A stretch of 11,983 nt of DNA from Bacteroidales bacterium (GCA_021443625.1 JABUTP010000018.1:20957-32939); one strand, 5' to 3'. Counted from the first letter of the stretch, positions 1 through 8,466 are shown. The notes: generated by a model from the letters alone, not told the origin. Translations and numbers: made by a program.

Positions 1-198
1 ATGGCGGTCATCGCCCTGATTACCGTGACCTTCGGCATATTCGGAGATTTGTTCGAATCCCTCATAAAGAGAAGGTTCGGGGTTAAGGATTCGGGAAGAA
101 TCCTGTTGGGACACGGCGGCATTCTGGACCGTTTCGACGGCGCTATATTTGTCTTTCCTGCCGTAACGGCATATCTGATGCTGGTAGGAGTATTGTAG
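1..198 (+). CDS. cdsA: Phosphatidate cytidylyltransferase (CDP-diacylglycerol synthase), 3' end only
   Basis: Makes CDP-diacylglycerol from CTP and phosphatidic acid at the inner membrane, the branch point of phospholipid synthesis. Only the last 65 residues are visible. They carry the C-terminal CDP-alcohol synthase signature: S-L-I-K-R, then V-K-D-S-G, then [10 protein letters not shown] (about residues 20-47 of the visible part), with the metal- and substrate-binding acidic residues. A hydrophobic segment comes before the signature, and a last membrane helix ([17 protein letters not shown]) closes the protein, as is usual in the family. Family members are about 270 residues long, so the ATG at base 1 is almost certainly an internal methionine and the gene begins outside the window. 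It ends 101 bases before the psd start chosen here. No terminator hairpin follows it. Confidence 0.93.
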   Translation: MAVIALITVTFGIFGDLFESLIKRRFGVKDSGRILLGHGGILDRFDGAIFVFPAVTAYLMLVGVL

Positions 199-236
199 CA
201 TATCTCCCCAACCCTGACTGCTCTCTTGCGTGCGTA

Positions 237-268
237 TTTGGTTTTCGCCCGTTAATGTTGTATATTCG
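237..268 (+). promoter_or_regulatory. Putative Bacteroidota-type promoter for psd
   Basis: TTTG at 237-240, a 20-base spacer, then TATATTCG at 261-268, which matches the -7 consensus TAnnTTTG at all but one fixed base. Spacing is within the usual 19-21 bases. Transcription would begin near 273-276, downstream of the ATG at 255 and about 25 bases before the ATG at 300, so this promoter argues for the shorter psd reading frame. Called by eye from known consensus patterns. Confidence 0.5.
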
Positions 269-299
269 CAGAAATATACACACAAAGCTTACAAAAGGT

Positions 300-959
300 A
301 TGTCCATTCATAGAGAAGGTTGGAAAATAATCGCAATATCGGCGTTGGTGGTAATCGCAATTGCCGGTCTCGTTGCGTTTTTCACCGGTTCTGCACTGGC
401 CCGGTGGATTGACGCGTCGGTTGCGGCTTTTCTGGTACTCTTCATAGCCTTTTTCTTCAGGGTTCCGGCAGGACGGGTTGCTCCGGACGACGATGCGGTG
501 GTGTCCGCCCCCTCCGACGGCAAGGTGGTCAGCATCGCTCCCGCCTATGCTCCCGAATATTTCGACGGCCCCTGCACCCGCATATCGATATTTCTCTCCA
601 TCTTCAATGTTCACGTCACCTGGTATCCTGTTGAAGGTGAGGTTGTCTATAGCCAATACCACCCGGGACGCTTCCATCTGGCGTTCCGCCCCAAAGCATC
701 CAACGACAACGAGCATACCACAATCGTTGTCAAAAGCAAAAGCGGGGTGGATGTGATGTTCCGGCAGATTGCGGGGATATTGGCCCGCCGTATCGTCTGT
801 TATGCTGAGCCGGGAGTGAAGTCGGGCAAGGCACTGGAGGCCGGTTTCATCAAGTTCGGTTCCCGCATCGATGTCTTCGTCCCCAACGATTCGGAGATTC
901 TGGTAAGGGAGGGGGATAAGGTGAAGGGGATAACCACCCCTCTGGCACGCATCAGGTAA
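300..959 (+). CDS. psd: Phosphatidylserine decarboxylase proenzyme
   Basis: Converts phosphatidylserine to phosphatidylethanolamine at the membrane using a self-made pyruvoyl group. Counting from the ATG at 300 (219 residues), I-H-R-E-G at 3-7 opens the protein, as in relatives. Two hydrophobic segments follow, at about 9-28 and 40-54. Then come S-A-P-S-D-G with the conserved Asp73, F-N-V-H-V-T-W-Y-P with His105, and the self-cleavage site F-I-K-F-G-S-R with Ser188, which becomes the pyruvoyl group. The K-F-G-S form is the one I know from short bacterial (PSD-A) enzymes. The frame stays open to an ATG at 255 (234 residues); I prefer 300 because a good promoter ends inside that extension, but 255 is not excluded. 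The gene follows cdsA, which supplies the same pathway. No pssA is next to it; ettA follows after 17 bases, probably cotranscribed. Confidence 0.95.
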   Translation: MSIHREGWKIIAISALVVIAIAGLVAFFTGSALARWIDASVAAFLVLFIAFFFRVPAGRVAPDDDAVVSAPSDGKVVSIAPAYAPEYFDGPCTRISIFLSIFNVHVTWYPVEGEVVYSQYHPGRFHLAFRPKASNDNEHTTIVVKSKSGVDVMFRQIAGILARRIVCYAEPGVKSGKALEAGFIKFGSRIDVFVPNDSEILVREGDKVKGITTPLARIR

Positions 960-976
960 TTCATACTCATAAAAAT

Positions 977-2650
977 ATGGACGAGAAGATTATTTTCTCA
1001 ATGAACGGGGTGGGGAAAATCCTTCCCCACAACAACAGAGTCATTCTGAAAGACATATATCTGTCTTTCTTCTACGGAGCAAAAATCGGCATTGTCGGTA
1101 TGAACGGCTCCGGCAAATCCACTCTGATGAAGATTATCGCCGGTATCGAGAAATCGTATCAGGGGGAGGTCGTATGGGCCCCCGGCTATTCTGTGGGATA
1201 TCTCGAGCAGGAACCGGTGCTGGACGACGGCAAGACCGTACGCGAGGTGGTGGAAGAGGGGATGCAGGAAGTTGTCGATCTCCTCAAGGAATACGAGGAG
1301 ATAAACATGAAGTTCATGGAACCTATGGACGACGATGCGATGAATGCCCTCATCGCCCGTCAGGGGGAACTTACCGAAATGATAGACCACGCCGGAGGAT
1401 GGGACATTGACGCAAAACTGCAGCGGGCGATGGACGCCCTGCAATGCCCCGAACCCGATGCTTTGGTGGGCAACCTCAGCGGTGGCGAGCGCCGCCGCGT
1501 GGCATTGTGCCGTCTGCTGCTCAAGGAACCCGACGTGCTGCTCCTTGACGAGCCTACGAACCACCTCGACACCGAGAGTATCCAGTGGCTGGAGGCCCAC
1601 TTGCGCCAATACAAGGGAACCGTGATTGCGGTGACCCACGACCGATATTTCCTCGACAATGTGGCCGGTTGGATTCTGGAACTTGACAGAGGAGAGGGTA
1701 TCCCCTGGAAGGGAAACTATTCTTCCTGGCTGGAGCAGAAGACGGCCCGTCTCGCAATGGAGGAGAAGCAGGAGAGCAAGCGCCGCAAAACCCTCGAAAG
1801 GGAACTCGAGTGGGTGCGGATGGCTCCGAAGGCCCGTCAGGCCAAGTCGAAGGCCCGTCTTGGCGCCTACGAAAAACTGTTGGGTGAGGACGGCCGTCAG
1901 AAAGAGGAAAAACTCGAAATTTTCATCCCCAACGGCCCCCGTCTGGGCAACAAGGTCATCGAATGCAGCGGGGTCAGCAAATCGTTTGGAGACAGGGTTC
2001 TTTTCGAGAACCTCACGTTCAGTCTCCCTCCCGCAGGCATCGTAGGGGTTATCGGACCCAACGGCGCCGGAAAGACAACTCTCTTCAGACTCATTATGGG
2101 TATTGAAACCCCCGACAAGGGGAGTTTCGATGTCGGTGAGACGGTGAAACTGGCCTATGTTGACCAGCAGCACAAGAAAATCGACCCCGACAAGACAGTC
2201 TATGAAACCATTGCCGACAACTCGGAATTCGTGAAACTGGGGAACAAGGAGGTCAACGCCCGTTCCTACGTTTCAAGATTCAACTTCTCCGGAGCGGATC
2301 AGGGGAAGAAGTGCGGTATTCTCTCGGGCGGTGAGCGCAACCGCCTCCATCTGGCCCTTACATTGAAGGAGGAGGCCAACGTGCTGCTGCTTGACGAGCC
2401 TACCAACGACGTGGACGTCAACACAATAAGGGCGCTCGAAGAAGGTCTTGAGAACTTTGCCGGATGTGCCGTGGTGATTTCCCACGACAGGTGGTTTCTC
2501 GACCGTATTGCAACCCATATCCTCGCCTTCGAGGGGGACAGCCAGGTCTATTTCTTTGAGGGAACCTACACCGAATACGAGGAGAATAAGAAACGCCGTC
2601 TTGGCGACGTGACACCCAAACGGTTCAAGTACAAGAAACTGATGGATTAA
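977..2650 (+). CDS. ettA: Energy-dependent translational throttle protein EttA (ABC-F ATPase)
   Basis: A soluble ABC-F ATPase that in E. coli binds the ribosomal E site and gates the first peptide bond according to the ATP/ADP ratio. There are two ATPase domains. The first has Walker A G-M-N-G-S-G-K-S-T at 41-49, signature L-S-G-G-E at 167-171 and Walker B with D-E-P-T-N-H at 191-196. The second has G-P-N-G-A-G-K-T-T at 360-368, L-S-G-G-E at 449-453 and D-E-P-T-N-D at 473-478. The arm subdomain lies at about 90-140 and the basic P-site-contacting linker at about 240-305. The motif L-D-R-G-E-G-I-P-W-K-G-N-Y, the ending E-Y-E-E-N-K-K-R-R-L-G, and the length of 557 (E. coli 555) identify EttA rather than another ABC-F type. 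The start follows psd by 17 bases with an A-rich leader. Its stop codon overlaps that of the opposing gene. Confidence 0.97.
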   Translation: MDEKIIFSMNGVGKILPHNNRVILKDIYLSFFYGAKIGIVGMNGSGKSTLMKIIAGIEKSYQGEVVWAPGYSVGYLEQEPVLDDGKTVREVVEEGMQEVVDLLKEYEEINMKFMEPMDDDAMNALIARQGELTEMIDHAGGWDIDAKLQRAMDALQCPEPDALVGNLSGGERRRVALCRLLLKEPDVLLLDEPTNHLDTESIQWLEAHLRQYKGTVIAVTHDRYFLDNVAGWILELDRGEGIPWKGNYSSWLEQKTARLAMEEKQESKRRKTLERELEWVRMAPKARQAKSKARLGAYEKLLGEDGRQKEEKLEIFIPNGPRLGNKVIECSGVSKSFGDRVLFENLTFSLPPAGIVGVIGPNGAGKTTLFRLIMGIETPDKGSFDVGETVKLAYVDQQHKKIDPDKTVYETIADNSEFVKLGNKEVNARSYVSRFNFSGADQGKKCGILSGGERNRLHLALTLKEEANVLLLDEPTNDVDVNTIRALEEGLENFAGCAVVISHDRWFLDRIATHILAFEGDSQVYFFEGTYTEYEENKKRRLGDVTPKRFKYKKLMD

Positions 2651-3276
2651 CGGGGCAGAAATCCCTTCTGTCCCGTGATGCAGGTCACGTGAAAACGGAG
2701 CGCCGATTCGCAGTCGGACGCTTCGTTTTTCTGTATATAGCCCTCATATACCAGTTTGCATGAAACCGGAATGTACAAGTCCTGCGTAATGCAGGGGGCC
2801 ACGACAGAATACCTTCCCCTCAGGAGGCCGGCGGCGTGATAGGCGTCAATCCAGTCAGGAGTGACGGTGTCGGCAATTTTGCCGCCGGAGATGCCGGGGT
2901 CGATGCAGATAGCAACCGGCAGGCGGTGAGTACAACTCTCAATGTCTTTTCTCAACTGCTCGGCTTTTGCAAACTGCACATCGTGCTTGGCATAGGCCAT
3001 TTCAACGGAGAAACTGTCTTCTCCGGCGACGTTGCAAGCCATCCGTGAGATGCGGGTGAGGCCGTTGCTGCGCCATATCAACGCAATGTCGCTGCTCTGA
3101 AGGGCGGTTGCGGGGTCGAGGTTTATCACATATTTGATGAACTCGTGGCAGGCCGCCCCTTTCCGTATGGTGCGGATTCTGAATTTGTGTTCGAGGGACT
3201 CGTGGATGAAATCCTTGAATGCCTTGTCAAAATTATCTTTGGAATGCCGATGGTGGCGTAGGGAAAATTTCATCAT
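2647..3276 (-). CDS. Hypothetical protein, 209 residues, last gene of the lon operon
   Basis: I do not recognise this protein. It has no signal peptide or membrane segment and looks cytosolic. The N-terminus is basic with His8, His9 and His11. Eight cysteines are spread over the chain (43, 81, 115, 124, 162, 173, 189, 199) without a clear metal-site or C-x-x-C pattern. The middle holds a hydrophobic stretch leading to I-C-I-D-P-G-I-S-G-G (about 123-132), which could be a strand followed by a turn, but I cannot assign it. It is considered real because its ATG overlaps the stop of the upstream gene in an ATGA arrangement, the frame fills the whole space up to ettA, and it lies on the operon strand. 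A second ATG one codon later (3273) is an equally possible start. Its TAA shares bases with the ettA stop. Confidence 0.75.
   Translation of the reverse strand: MMKFSLRHHRHSKDNFDKAFKDFIHESLEHKFRIRTIRKGAACHEFIKYVINLDPATALQSSDIALIWRSNGLTRISRMACNVAGEDSFSVEMAYAKHDVQFAKAEQLRKDIESCTHRLPVAICIDPGISGGKIADTVTPDWIDAYHAAGLLRGRYSVVAPCITQDLYIPVSCKLVYEGYIQKNEASDCESALRFHVTCITGQKGFLPR
2648..2678 (+). terminator. 3' hairpin of the ettA transcript (no U-tract)
   Basis: Arms 2650-2660 (ACGGGGCAGAA) and 2666-2676 (TTCTGTCCCGT) form an 11-base-pair stem with one G-U wobble (2655/2671) and a 5-base loop. Pairs 2649-2677 (U-G) and 2648-2678 (U-A) could extend it so that the ettA stop codon lies inside the stem. In the opposite transcript the wobble becomes an A/C mismatch, so the hairpin suits the plus-strand mRNA better. 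No run of U follows, so it may be an RNA 3'-end stabiliser or a Rho-type or processed end rather than a classical terminator. Confidence 0.45.
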
Positions 3277-4808
3277 AATCTTGTCTGTTTCAGAGCCGCT
3301 TCCAAATCTTTGGGCGAGATGTTCCTTGCAATCACCTTGCCACGTCGGTCGATATGGTAAATCCTCGGCACAATGCTAAGGTCGTACAGGTTATAGATGT
3401 CGCCGTCTGGCCACTCCGCCCGCAGGTTTCTCCAACTGCGGGGGGCGTTTCCGATGCTTGCGAGCCATTCTTCCTTGTCGGGACCCACATATACCGAAAC
3501 CAGTTTTACTTTATTCTTTCTAAGGAGGTCGTCCAGCGCTTCAAGCTGCTGCTTGTAAGACTGGCACCTGCCGCATTGCACGAGATTGAAAAAGATTACG
3601 GTTCCCCCCTTGCCCTTGTGCGACAAAAGTCTGACGCTTTTGCCACGATGGTTGTATAGGGTGGCGTCAGCGGCACAGGTACCCGGCAGGTTTTTCTGGA
3701 ACAATTCGCACCGTGCCTCAAACTGTGATATGACTTCCTCCGACCACAAATCCTCTCGACCCAATATATGGTTGCGCGCCACCCAGTCGGCACTGGCGCA
3801 GGCATCGGACGCTTCGCTGCCGTGCAGGTAGTTGTAGATGCCCAGAAAGGAATCCCGCAGGAGTGTGGAATCGCCTTGCGCACTCCGCTCGAATGCACTG
3901 CAGAAATCCCTTACAGCAAGGGTGTCGCAGCCGACGTTCTCCACAAGATTGTCCATAAGGGAGAACAGTCGGGCAGTGAAAGAGCCGTCCCGTTCCAACA
4001 AAACCGCAAGGGCCTCGGCATCGAGTTTGCGTCCCGAGATGCGGTGGTCGCGGTCGGTCATCAACATCATCGGAGTTGACAGGACTCCGTATTTCAGATG
4101 GAACGAAGATTCCCCTTCGGGGTCCCAGAGGTTGTGCACGATGACGCGCGGATTGGCTATCCTGTCGAAATGTTCCCTGCGGTAACTTTCCCAGGACGCT
4201 CGGTCGCTCTGGGTGAAAACGGCATACAGGGTGATGCCTTCCGCTCCGTCATATCCGTTGAGAAGAGAGGTAAGCAGCGGCGTCTCTTTGGCGCAGGTGG
4301 CGCATTGGCTGTCGTAGAAATAGATTATCCCTATGCCGTCGTTTCCCCTTAAGTCAATCTTCTGCCCCCATTCATTCTCCAGGACGAGTGCCGGAGCCGG
4401 CCGGCCCACCAACGACTGCCGGTTGAACTCGGCGTAGGTATATAACAGGGGATATGTTTCGGGATACGGCCATTGCAGCGTTTTGCTGAGGAACCATTTG
4501 TCAGCGATGTGAACGGCGACCGCCTCTATTCCCATAATGGGGGAATTGGCGAAGTAGTCGTAGGCCAGACCAGCAATCGCAGCCCGGGTGCCGTCATCCT
4601 GCGGCGACTGTATAAGAACGTCACACCGACGGATGACTGAGTCAATCGGCATCCGGCAGATGGCGTCAAAGTAGGCCCGGACCGAATTGTGGATAGTTAC
4701 GGTGTCGGTTGCGGCGAAGGTGGAACGCAGGGAGCCGGAAGCCCTCCCGGGAAGATGGAACCCGAGGCAGCACAATAAGCAAAGCGATGCTATGACAGTC
4801 CTGCGCAT
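3273..4808 (-). CDS. Exported protein with two thioredoxin-like domains (DUF5106/TlpA-like)
   Basis: Probably a periplasmic or envelope redox protein; the substrate is unknown. Counting from the ATG at 4808 (511 residues): a signal peptide with M-R-R, a hydrophobic core to about residue 17 and a probable cut near G-R-A-S-G (about 21-25). An N-terminal helical part of the type seen before thioredoxin folds in Bacteroidota DUF5106 proteins lies at about 35-130. Thioredoxin-like domain 1 spans about 135-275 with C-A-T-C at 169-172 and the cis-Pro motif S-T-P at 244-246. A helical spacer follows, then domain 2 at about 375-511 with C-G-R-C at 412-415 and V-P-R at 480-482. The frame stays open to a TTG at 4850, but that would put a polar stretch before the signal peptide and overlap coaD, so ATG 4808, 13 bases after the coaD stop, is chosen. 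The DUF5106 label comes from memory of similar architectures. Confidence 0.82.
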   Translation of the reverse strand: MRRTVIASLCLLCCLGFHLPGRASGSLRSTFAATDTVTIHNSVRAYFDAICRMPIDSVIRRCDVLIQSPQDDGTRAAIAGLAYDYFANSPIMGIEAVAVHIADKWFLSKTLQWPYPETYPLLYTYAEFNRQSLVGRPAPALVLENEWGQKIDLRGNDGIGIIYFYDSQCATCAKETPLLTSLLNGYDGAEGITLYAVFTQSDRASWESYRREHFDRIANPRVIVHNLWDPEGESSFHLKYGVLSTPMMLMTDRDHRISGRKLDAEALAVLLERDGSFTARLFSLMDNLVENVGCDTLAVRDFCSAFERSAQGDSTLLRDSFLGIYNYLHGSEASDACASADWVARNHILGREDLWSEEVISQFEARCELFQKNLPGTCAADATLYNHRGKSVRLLSHKGKGGTVIFFNLVQCGRCQSYKQQLEALDDLLRKNKVKLVSVYVGPDKEEWLASIGNAPRSWRNLRAEWPDGDIYNLYDLSIVPRIYHIDRRGKVIARNISPKDLEAALKQTRL

Positions 4809-4821
4809 TCCTTCGGGAGGT

Positions 4822-5301
4822 TTATTCTCTGCTCTTGAGATATTTGGCAATGTCGATGTTTGGCGGAAGGAACCCTTCGGCAGTGCCGCCGTTCACGAGG
4901 ATGTCTCTCACAACCGTGGATGAGATGAAGGAAAATTCGTGGCTCGAAGGGATGAAGACGGTCTGGATGGAGGGATGCATCTTGTGGTTGGCCTGCGAGA
5001 TGGCCCTCTCCAGCTCGAAGTCGGTGGTGGTGCGCATCCCCCTGACGAGGAATTGCGCCCCCTTTTCGATACAGAGGTCAACGGTGAGGCCGGTGAATGT
5101 GCACACTTCGACGTTGGGGATGTCCTTTATGGCGTCGCGCACAATCTGCTGCTTGACTTCGATGGGGAAGAATCCGTGCTTGGAACTGTTGTTGCCGATT
5201 GCGATAATCACCTTGTCAAAAATGGTCAGTGCGGATTTCAGCACCTCAAGGTGTCCCAGAGTGAAGGGGTCGAATGAACCGGGGAAAATGGCTGTTTTCA
5301 T
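4822..5301 (-). CDS. coaD: Phosphopantetheine adenylyltransferase
   Basis: Transfers AMP from ATP to 4'-phosphopantetheine, giving dephospho-CoA, the fourth step of coenzyme A synthesis from pantothenate, in the cytosol. The nucleotidyltransferase fold is marked by G-S-F-D-P-F-T-L-G-H at 8-17, whose T-x-G-H motif holds catalytic His17. R-G-M-R lies at 87-90 and the C-terminal I-S-S-T-V-V-R at 126-132 contacts ATP. The length of 159 is normal for the family (about 160). The ATG at 5301 gives the expected M-K-T-A-I-F-P-G start. It lies 7 bases after ung and 13 bases before the thioredoxin-like gene, so it is part of the lon operon. Confidence 0.97.
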   Translation of the reverse strand: MKTAIFPGSFDPFTLGHLEVLKSALTIFDKVIIAIGNNSSKHGFFPIEVKQQIVRDAIKDIPNVEVCTFTGLTVDLCIEKGAQFLVRGMRTTTDFELERAISQANHKMHPSIQTVFIPSSHEFSFISSTVVRDILVNGGTAEGFLPPNIDIAKYLKSRE

Positions 5302-5308
5302 TGTAATG

Positions 5309-5980
5309 CTATAATGTCCAATCTATCGGCTGCTTGCCGGCAGCTGCAAGGATTTGGTTGGTCTTGGAAAAATGGCGGCATCCGAAGAAGGCGCCGCGGG
5401 CGAGGGGCGAGGGGTGCGCCGCCTCGAGAATGTGGTGGCGTGAACTGTCTATGAGATCCCTCTTTGAACGGGCGAAATTGCCCCAAAGGAGAAACACGAG
5501 CCCATCGCACCGGTCGCTCAGAGTTTGGATGACCGCATCGGTGAAAGTTGTCCATCCCAGACGGCTGTGGGATGCCGCCTGCCCACCTCTGACGGTCAGA
5601 ATGGCGTTCAGGAGAAATACTCCCTGAGCGGCCCAGCCCTTGAGCGAACCGTCCCGACCGCCCAGAGAAACGCCCAGGTCGCTTTCTATTTCGCGGTAAA
5701 TGTTGCGGAGTGACGGAGGGATGTTTACCCCGTGGGGAACGGAGAACGAAAGCCCTTCGGCCTCGCCGGGGTTGTGATATGGGTCCTGTCCCAGAATCAC
5801 CACCTTGACCTTGTCTATCGGAGTGAGGTTAAAGGCGTTGAAGATGAGCCGCCCGGGAGGGTAGATGGTTATCCCTTCCCCCTTTTCCCTGTGAAGCGCG
5901 GCAGCCAGATCTTCAAAATAGGGCTTGCTGAATTCGTCGGCCAGCGCTTCTTTCCACGAGGGGTCTATCTGAACGTCCAT
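5309..5980 (-). CDS. ung: Uracil-DNA glycosylase, family 1
   Basis: Removes uracil from DNA after cytosine deamination or dUTP misincorporation, starting base excision repair. Family-1 motifs are all present: the water-activating loop G-Q-D-P-Y-H at 64-69 with Asp66, the Ser/Pro-rich region P-P-S-L-R at 88-92, L-L-N-A-I-L-T-V at 123-130 with the uracil-contacting Asn, and the DNA-intercalation loop H-P-S-P-L at 189-193 with His189. The length of 223 is typical. The ATG at 5980 starts 5 bases after the lon stop, so translation is probably coupled to lon. Pairing with lon would place uracil repair under the same promoter as a stress protease. Confidence 0.97.
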   Translation of the reverse strand: MDVQIDPSWKEALADEFSKPYFEDLAAALHREKGEGITIYPPGRLIFNAFNLTPIDKVKVVILGQDPYHNPGEAEGLSFSVPHGVNIPPSLRNIYREIESDLGVSLGGRDGSLKGWAAQGVFLLNAILTVRGGQAASHSRLGWTTFTDAVIQTLSDRCDGLVFLLWGNFARSKRDLIDSSRHHILEAAHPSPLARGAFFGCRHFSKTNQILAAAGKQPIDWTL

Positions 5981-5985
5981 AGGGG

Positions 5986-8394
5986 TTATTTCTTTTCCTG
6001 CAGGACAAAGTTAAGAACTTCATCGACACTGTCAACATAGTGGAAATTCAGGCCGCTCACATAAATCTCGTTGATGTCCTCCACATCGCGGCGGTTTTCG
6101 CTTGAAATCACTATGGTGCTGACGCCGGCCCGCTTGGCGGCCAGAATCTTCTCCTTTATCCCTCCCACGGGGAGAACCTTTCCCCTCAGGGTGGTTTCGC
6201 CGGTCATGGCCATCCCCTTCATCACGGGACGCCCCGAGATTGCCGAGGCGATGGCGGTGACCATTGTGATGCCGGCTGAAGGGCCGTCTTTGGGCACGGC
6301 TCCTTCGGGAACGTGTATATGGAAATCTTTTTCGGCAAAAATTGCAGGGTCAACACCGATTATCTCGGGATTGGATTTGACGTACTGGAAGGCAATCATC
6401 GCCGACTCTTTCATCACGTCGCCCAGGTTGCCGGTGGTGGTAAGCCCCCCCTTGCCGGCAGAGGTGCTGCACTCGATGAATAGAATCTCCCCACCCATCT
6501 CGGTCCACGCCAGACCGGTTACGACACCGGGGACTTCGTTTCCCTTCTGCATGTCGTGGTGGGCGGTTTCAAGCCCCAGATATTCCTTCAGCGCAGGTAC
6601 TTCTATTGTGACGTTCCGCTCTTCCCCGAGGGCAATCTTGCGCGCCGTTACCCGGCAGATCTTGGCAATCTGCTTGTCAAGTCCCCTCACGCCAGATTCG
6701 TGGGTGTAGTTGTCAACCATATATTCTATGGTCTTTTTGGGGAGCTTGAGCTCTGAGCGCAGCAAACCGTGGTCTTTGAGGTTCTTGCGCAGCAGGTGCT
6801 TGCGGGCTATCTCCACTTTCTCCTGTGCGAGGTATCCCGAGACGTTTATCATCTCCATACGGTCGCGCAGGGCGGGATGTATCGATTCGATGGTGTTGGC
6901 GGTGGTTATGAACAACACGTTCGACAGATCGTAGTCGAGGTCAAGATAGTTGTCGTGGAATGCGGTGTTCTGTTCGGGGTCAAGCACTTCGAGGAGGGCC
7001 GAAGCGGGATCTCCGTGGTTGCTCGAGAACACTTTATCGACTTCGTCGAGCACTATCACGGGGTTGATGGTGCCGGCTTTGTGGATTGTCTGGATGATGC
7101 GTCCCGCCATAGCCCCTATGTAGGTGCGGCGGTGACCGCGTATTTCCGACTCATCGTGCAGACCGCCGAGAGAAATTCTGCCGTACTCCCTTCCCAGCGC
7201 CTTTGCGATGGACTTTCCGAGAGAGGTCTTACCCACTCCCGGAGGGCCGTAGAGACACAATATGGGAGATTTCATGTCACCTTTCAACTTGAGGACCGCC
7301 AGATATTCTATGATGCGCTCCTTCACCTTCTCGAGCCCGTAGTGGTCGGCATCCAGCACTTTGCGGGCGTGATGCAGGTCGAGATTGTCTATCGACATCT
7401 CCGCCCACGGCATATCGAGCAGAAACTGCACGTAGGAATATGCTACCGTATAGTCGGGCGACGAGGGATTCATCCGCTCCAGTTTCCGGAGTTCCTTCTC
7501 GAAGCACTCTGCCGCGTCTTCCGGCCAGACTTTCTTGGAGGCCATCTCCCGCAGTTCGTAAATGTCGTCGGAAGATGACATCCCGAGTTCTTCCTGAATG
7601 GTCTTCAGCTGGTTGTTGAGGTAGTACTCGCGCTGCTGCTGGTCCATCTCCATCTTGGCCTTGCGCTGGATCTCCTCCTTTATCTTGAGAATCTCCATCT
7701 GCTTGTCCATCAGGGCCAGCAACTTGATGCCCCTCGATTTGATGCTGTTTTCCTCAAGGAGGGGAATCTTGTCCACCGGATTGTCGATGTCGATGGTGGT
7801 GGCCACGAAATTTATCAGAAAAGGAATCTGGTCGATGTCCTTGACAGCGCTTATCGCTTCCTGACTGACATGGTTTGTCAGTTTCAGAATCCTTATGGCA
7901 TTGTCCTTGATTCCGTCCGAAATGATTTTCATGTCGGGCTCCCCGATCTGCGTCAAGTCATCATTGAGATATGTCACCGACGCGGCCAGATAGGGATTGG
8001 TGAGTTCCACCGACTTGATGGAAAAACGTTTGATGCCCTGGATGATGGCCGTCATAGGCCCTCCGGGAATCTCTATCAGCTTTACAATCCGTCCCAATGT
8101 GCCCACGGGGAACAGGTCTCCCTCTTCAGGGTCTTCCACCCTCGGGTCGCGTTGGGTGACCGTTCCCACAAGCTTGCTGCCGTTGTAAACTTCATCCAGC
8201 AGCTGCAGGGATTTTTCGCGTCTTACCGGTATCGGTATTATGGTGTCGGGAAACAACACGGCCCCGCGCAGCGGCAGAAGCGGCAGCATGTCGGGCAATT
8301 CGTTGTCTCTCAATTTTGTGGGGGATTCTATGTCCATCACGGGGATAATGCTCATTCCCATCTCTTCGTTTCCAAATATAAAGGTGTCTTTCAT
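5986..8394 (-). CDS. lon: ATP-dependent Lon protease
   Basis: Cytosolic AAA+ serine protease that degrades misfolded and regulatory proteins. Counting from the ATG at 8394 (802 residues): the N-terminal substrate-binding domain begins at L-P-L-L-P-L-R-G at about 37-44, a coiled-coil region at about 230-305 contains [15 protein letters not shown], and the ATPase has Walker [10 protein letters not shown] at 383-391 and Walker B V-L-D-E-V-D-K at 448-454. The protease domain has K-D-G-P-S-A-G with catalytic Ser706 and G-G-I-K-E-K with catalytic Lys749; the 43-residue distance equals that of E. coli Ser679/Lys722. The frame could be extended four codons to a TTG at 8406, but the ATG gives the better start. 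First gene of a probable five-gene operon. Confidence 0.97.
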   Translation of the reverse strand: MKDTFIFGNEEMGMSIIPVMDIESPTKLRDNELPDMLPLLPLRGAVLFPDTIIPIPVRREKSLQLLDEVYNGSKLVGTVTQRDPRVEDPEEGDLFPVGTLGRIVKLIEIPGGPMTAIIQGIKRFSIKSVELTNPYLAASVTYLNDDLTQIGEPDMKIISDGIKDNAIRILKLTNHVSQEAISAVKDIDQIPFLINFVATTIDIDNPVDKIPLLEENSIKSRGIKLLALMDKQMEILKIKEEIQRKAKMEMDQQQREYYLNNQLKTIQEELGMSSSDDIYELREMASKKVWPEDAAECFEKELRKLERMNPSSPDYTVAYSYVQFLLDMPWAEMSIDNLDLHHARKVLDADHYGLEKVKERIIEYLAVLKLKGDMKSPILCLYGPPGVGKTSLGKSIAKALGREYGRISLGGLHDESEIRGHRRTYIGAMAGRIIQTIHKAGTINPVIVLDEVDKVFSSNHGDPASALLEVLDPEQNTAFHDNYLDLDYDLSNVLFITTANTIESIHPALRDRMEMINVSGYLAQEKVEIARKHLLRKNLKDHGLLRSELKLPKKTIEYMVDNYTHESGVRGLDKQIAKICRVTARKIALGEERNVTIEVPALKEYLGLETAHHDMQKGNEVPGVVTGLAWTEMGGEILFIECSTSAGKGGLTTTGNLGDVMKESAMIAFQYVKSNPEIIGVDPAIFAEKDFHIHVPEGAVPKDGPSAGITMVTAIASAISGRPVMKGMAMTGETTLRGKVLPVGGIKEKILAAKRAGVSTIVISSENRRDVEDINEIYVSGLNFHYVDSVDEVLNFVLQEKK

Positions 8395-8437
8395 CTTTCG
8401 TGTCAAAATGTCAGTTTGCCTGCCTGTTTTATGCGGA

Positions 8438-8466
8438 CAAATATAACAGTCAATCTTTATGCCAAA
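8438..8466 (-). promoter_or_regulatory. Putative promoter of the lon operon
   Basis: Read on the minus strand: TTTG (8466-8463), a 17-base spacer, then TATATTTG (8445-8438), an exact TAnnTTTG -7 element. The spacer is a little shorter than the usual 19-21. An alternative -33 with only TTG (8471-8469) has a 23-base spacer. Transcription would begin near 8430, leaving about 35 bases before the lon ATG. No heat-shock operator was recognised. Confidence 0.5.

Noticed and set aside
253..260. TAATGTTG as an alternative -7 element for psd
   Set aside because: It is only 12 bases from the TTTG at 237; TATATTCG at 261 fits both sequence and spacing better.
998..2173. 391-codon open frame on the minus strand inside ettA
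   Set aside because: It lies wholly opposite a clear two-domain EttA, has no recognisable family features, and is the kind of antisense frame that codon bias creates in conserved genes.
8401..8413. Short direct repeat TGTCA-AAA-TGTCA before lon as a stress operator
   Set aside because: Only 5-base units in A/T-rich DNA; no match to a heat-shock operator I know.
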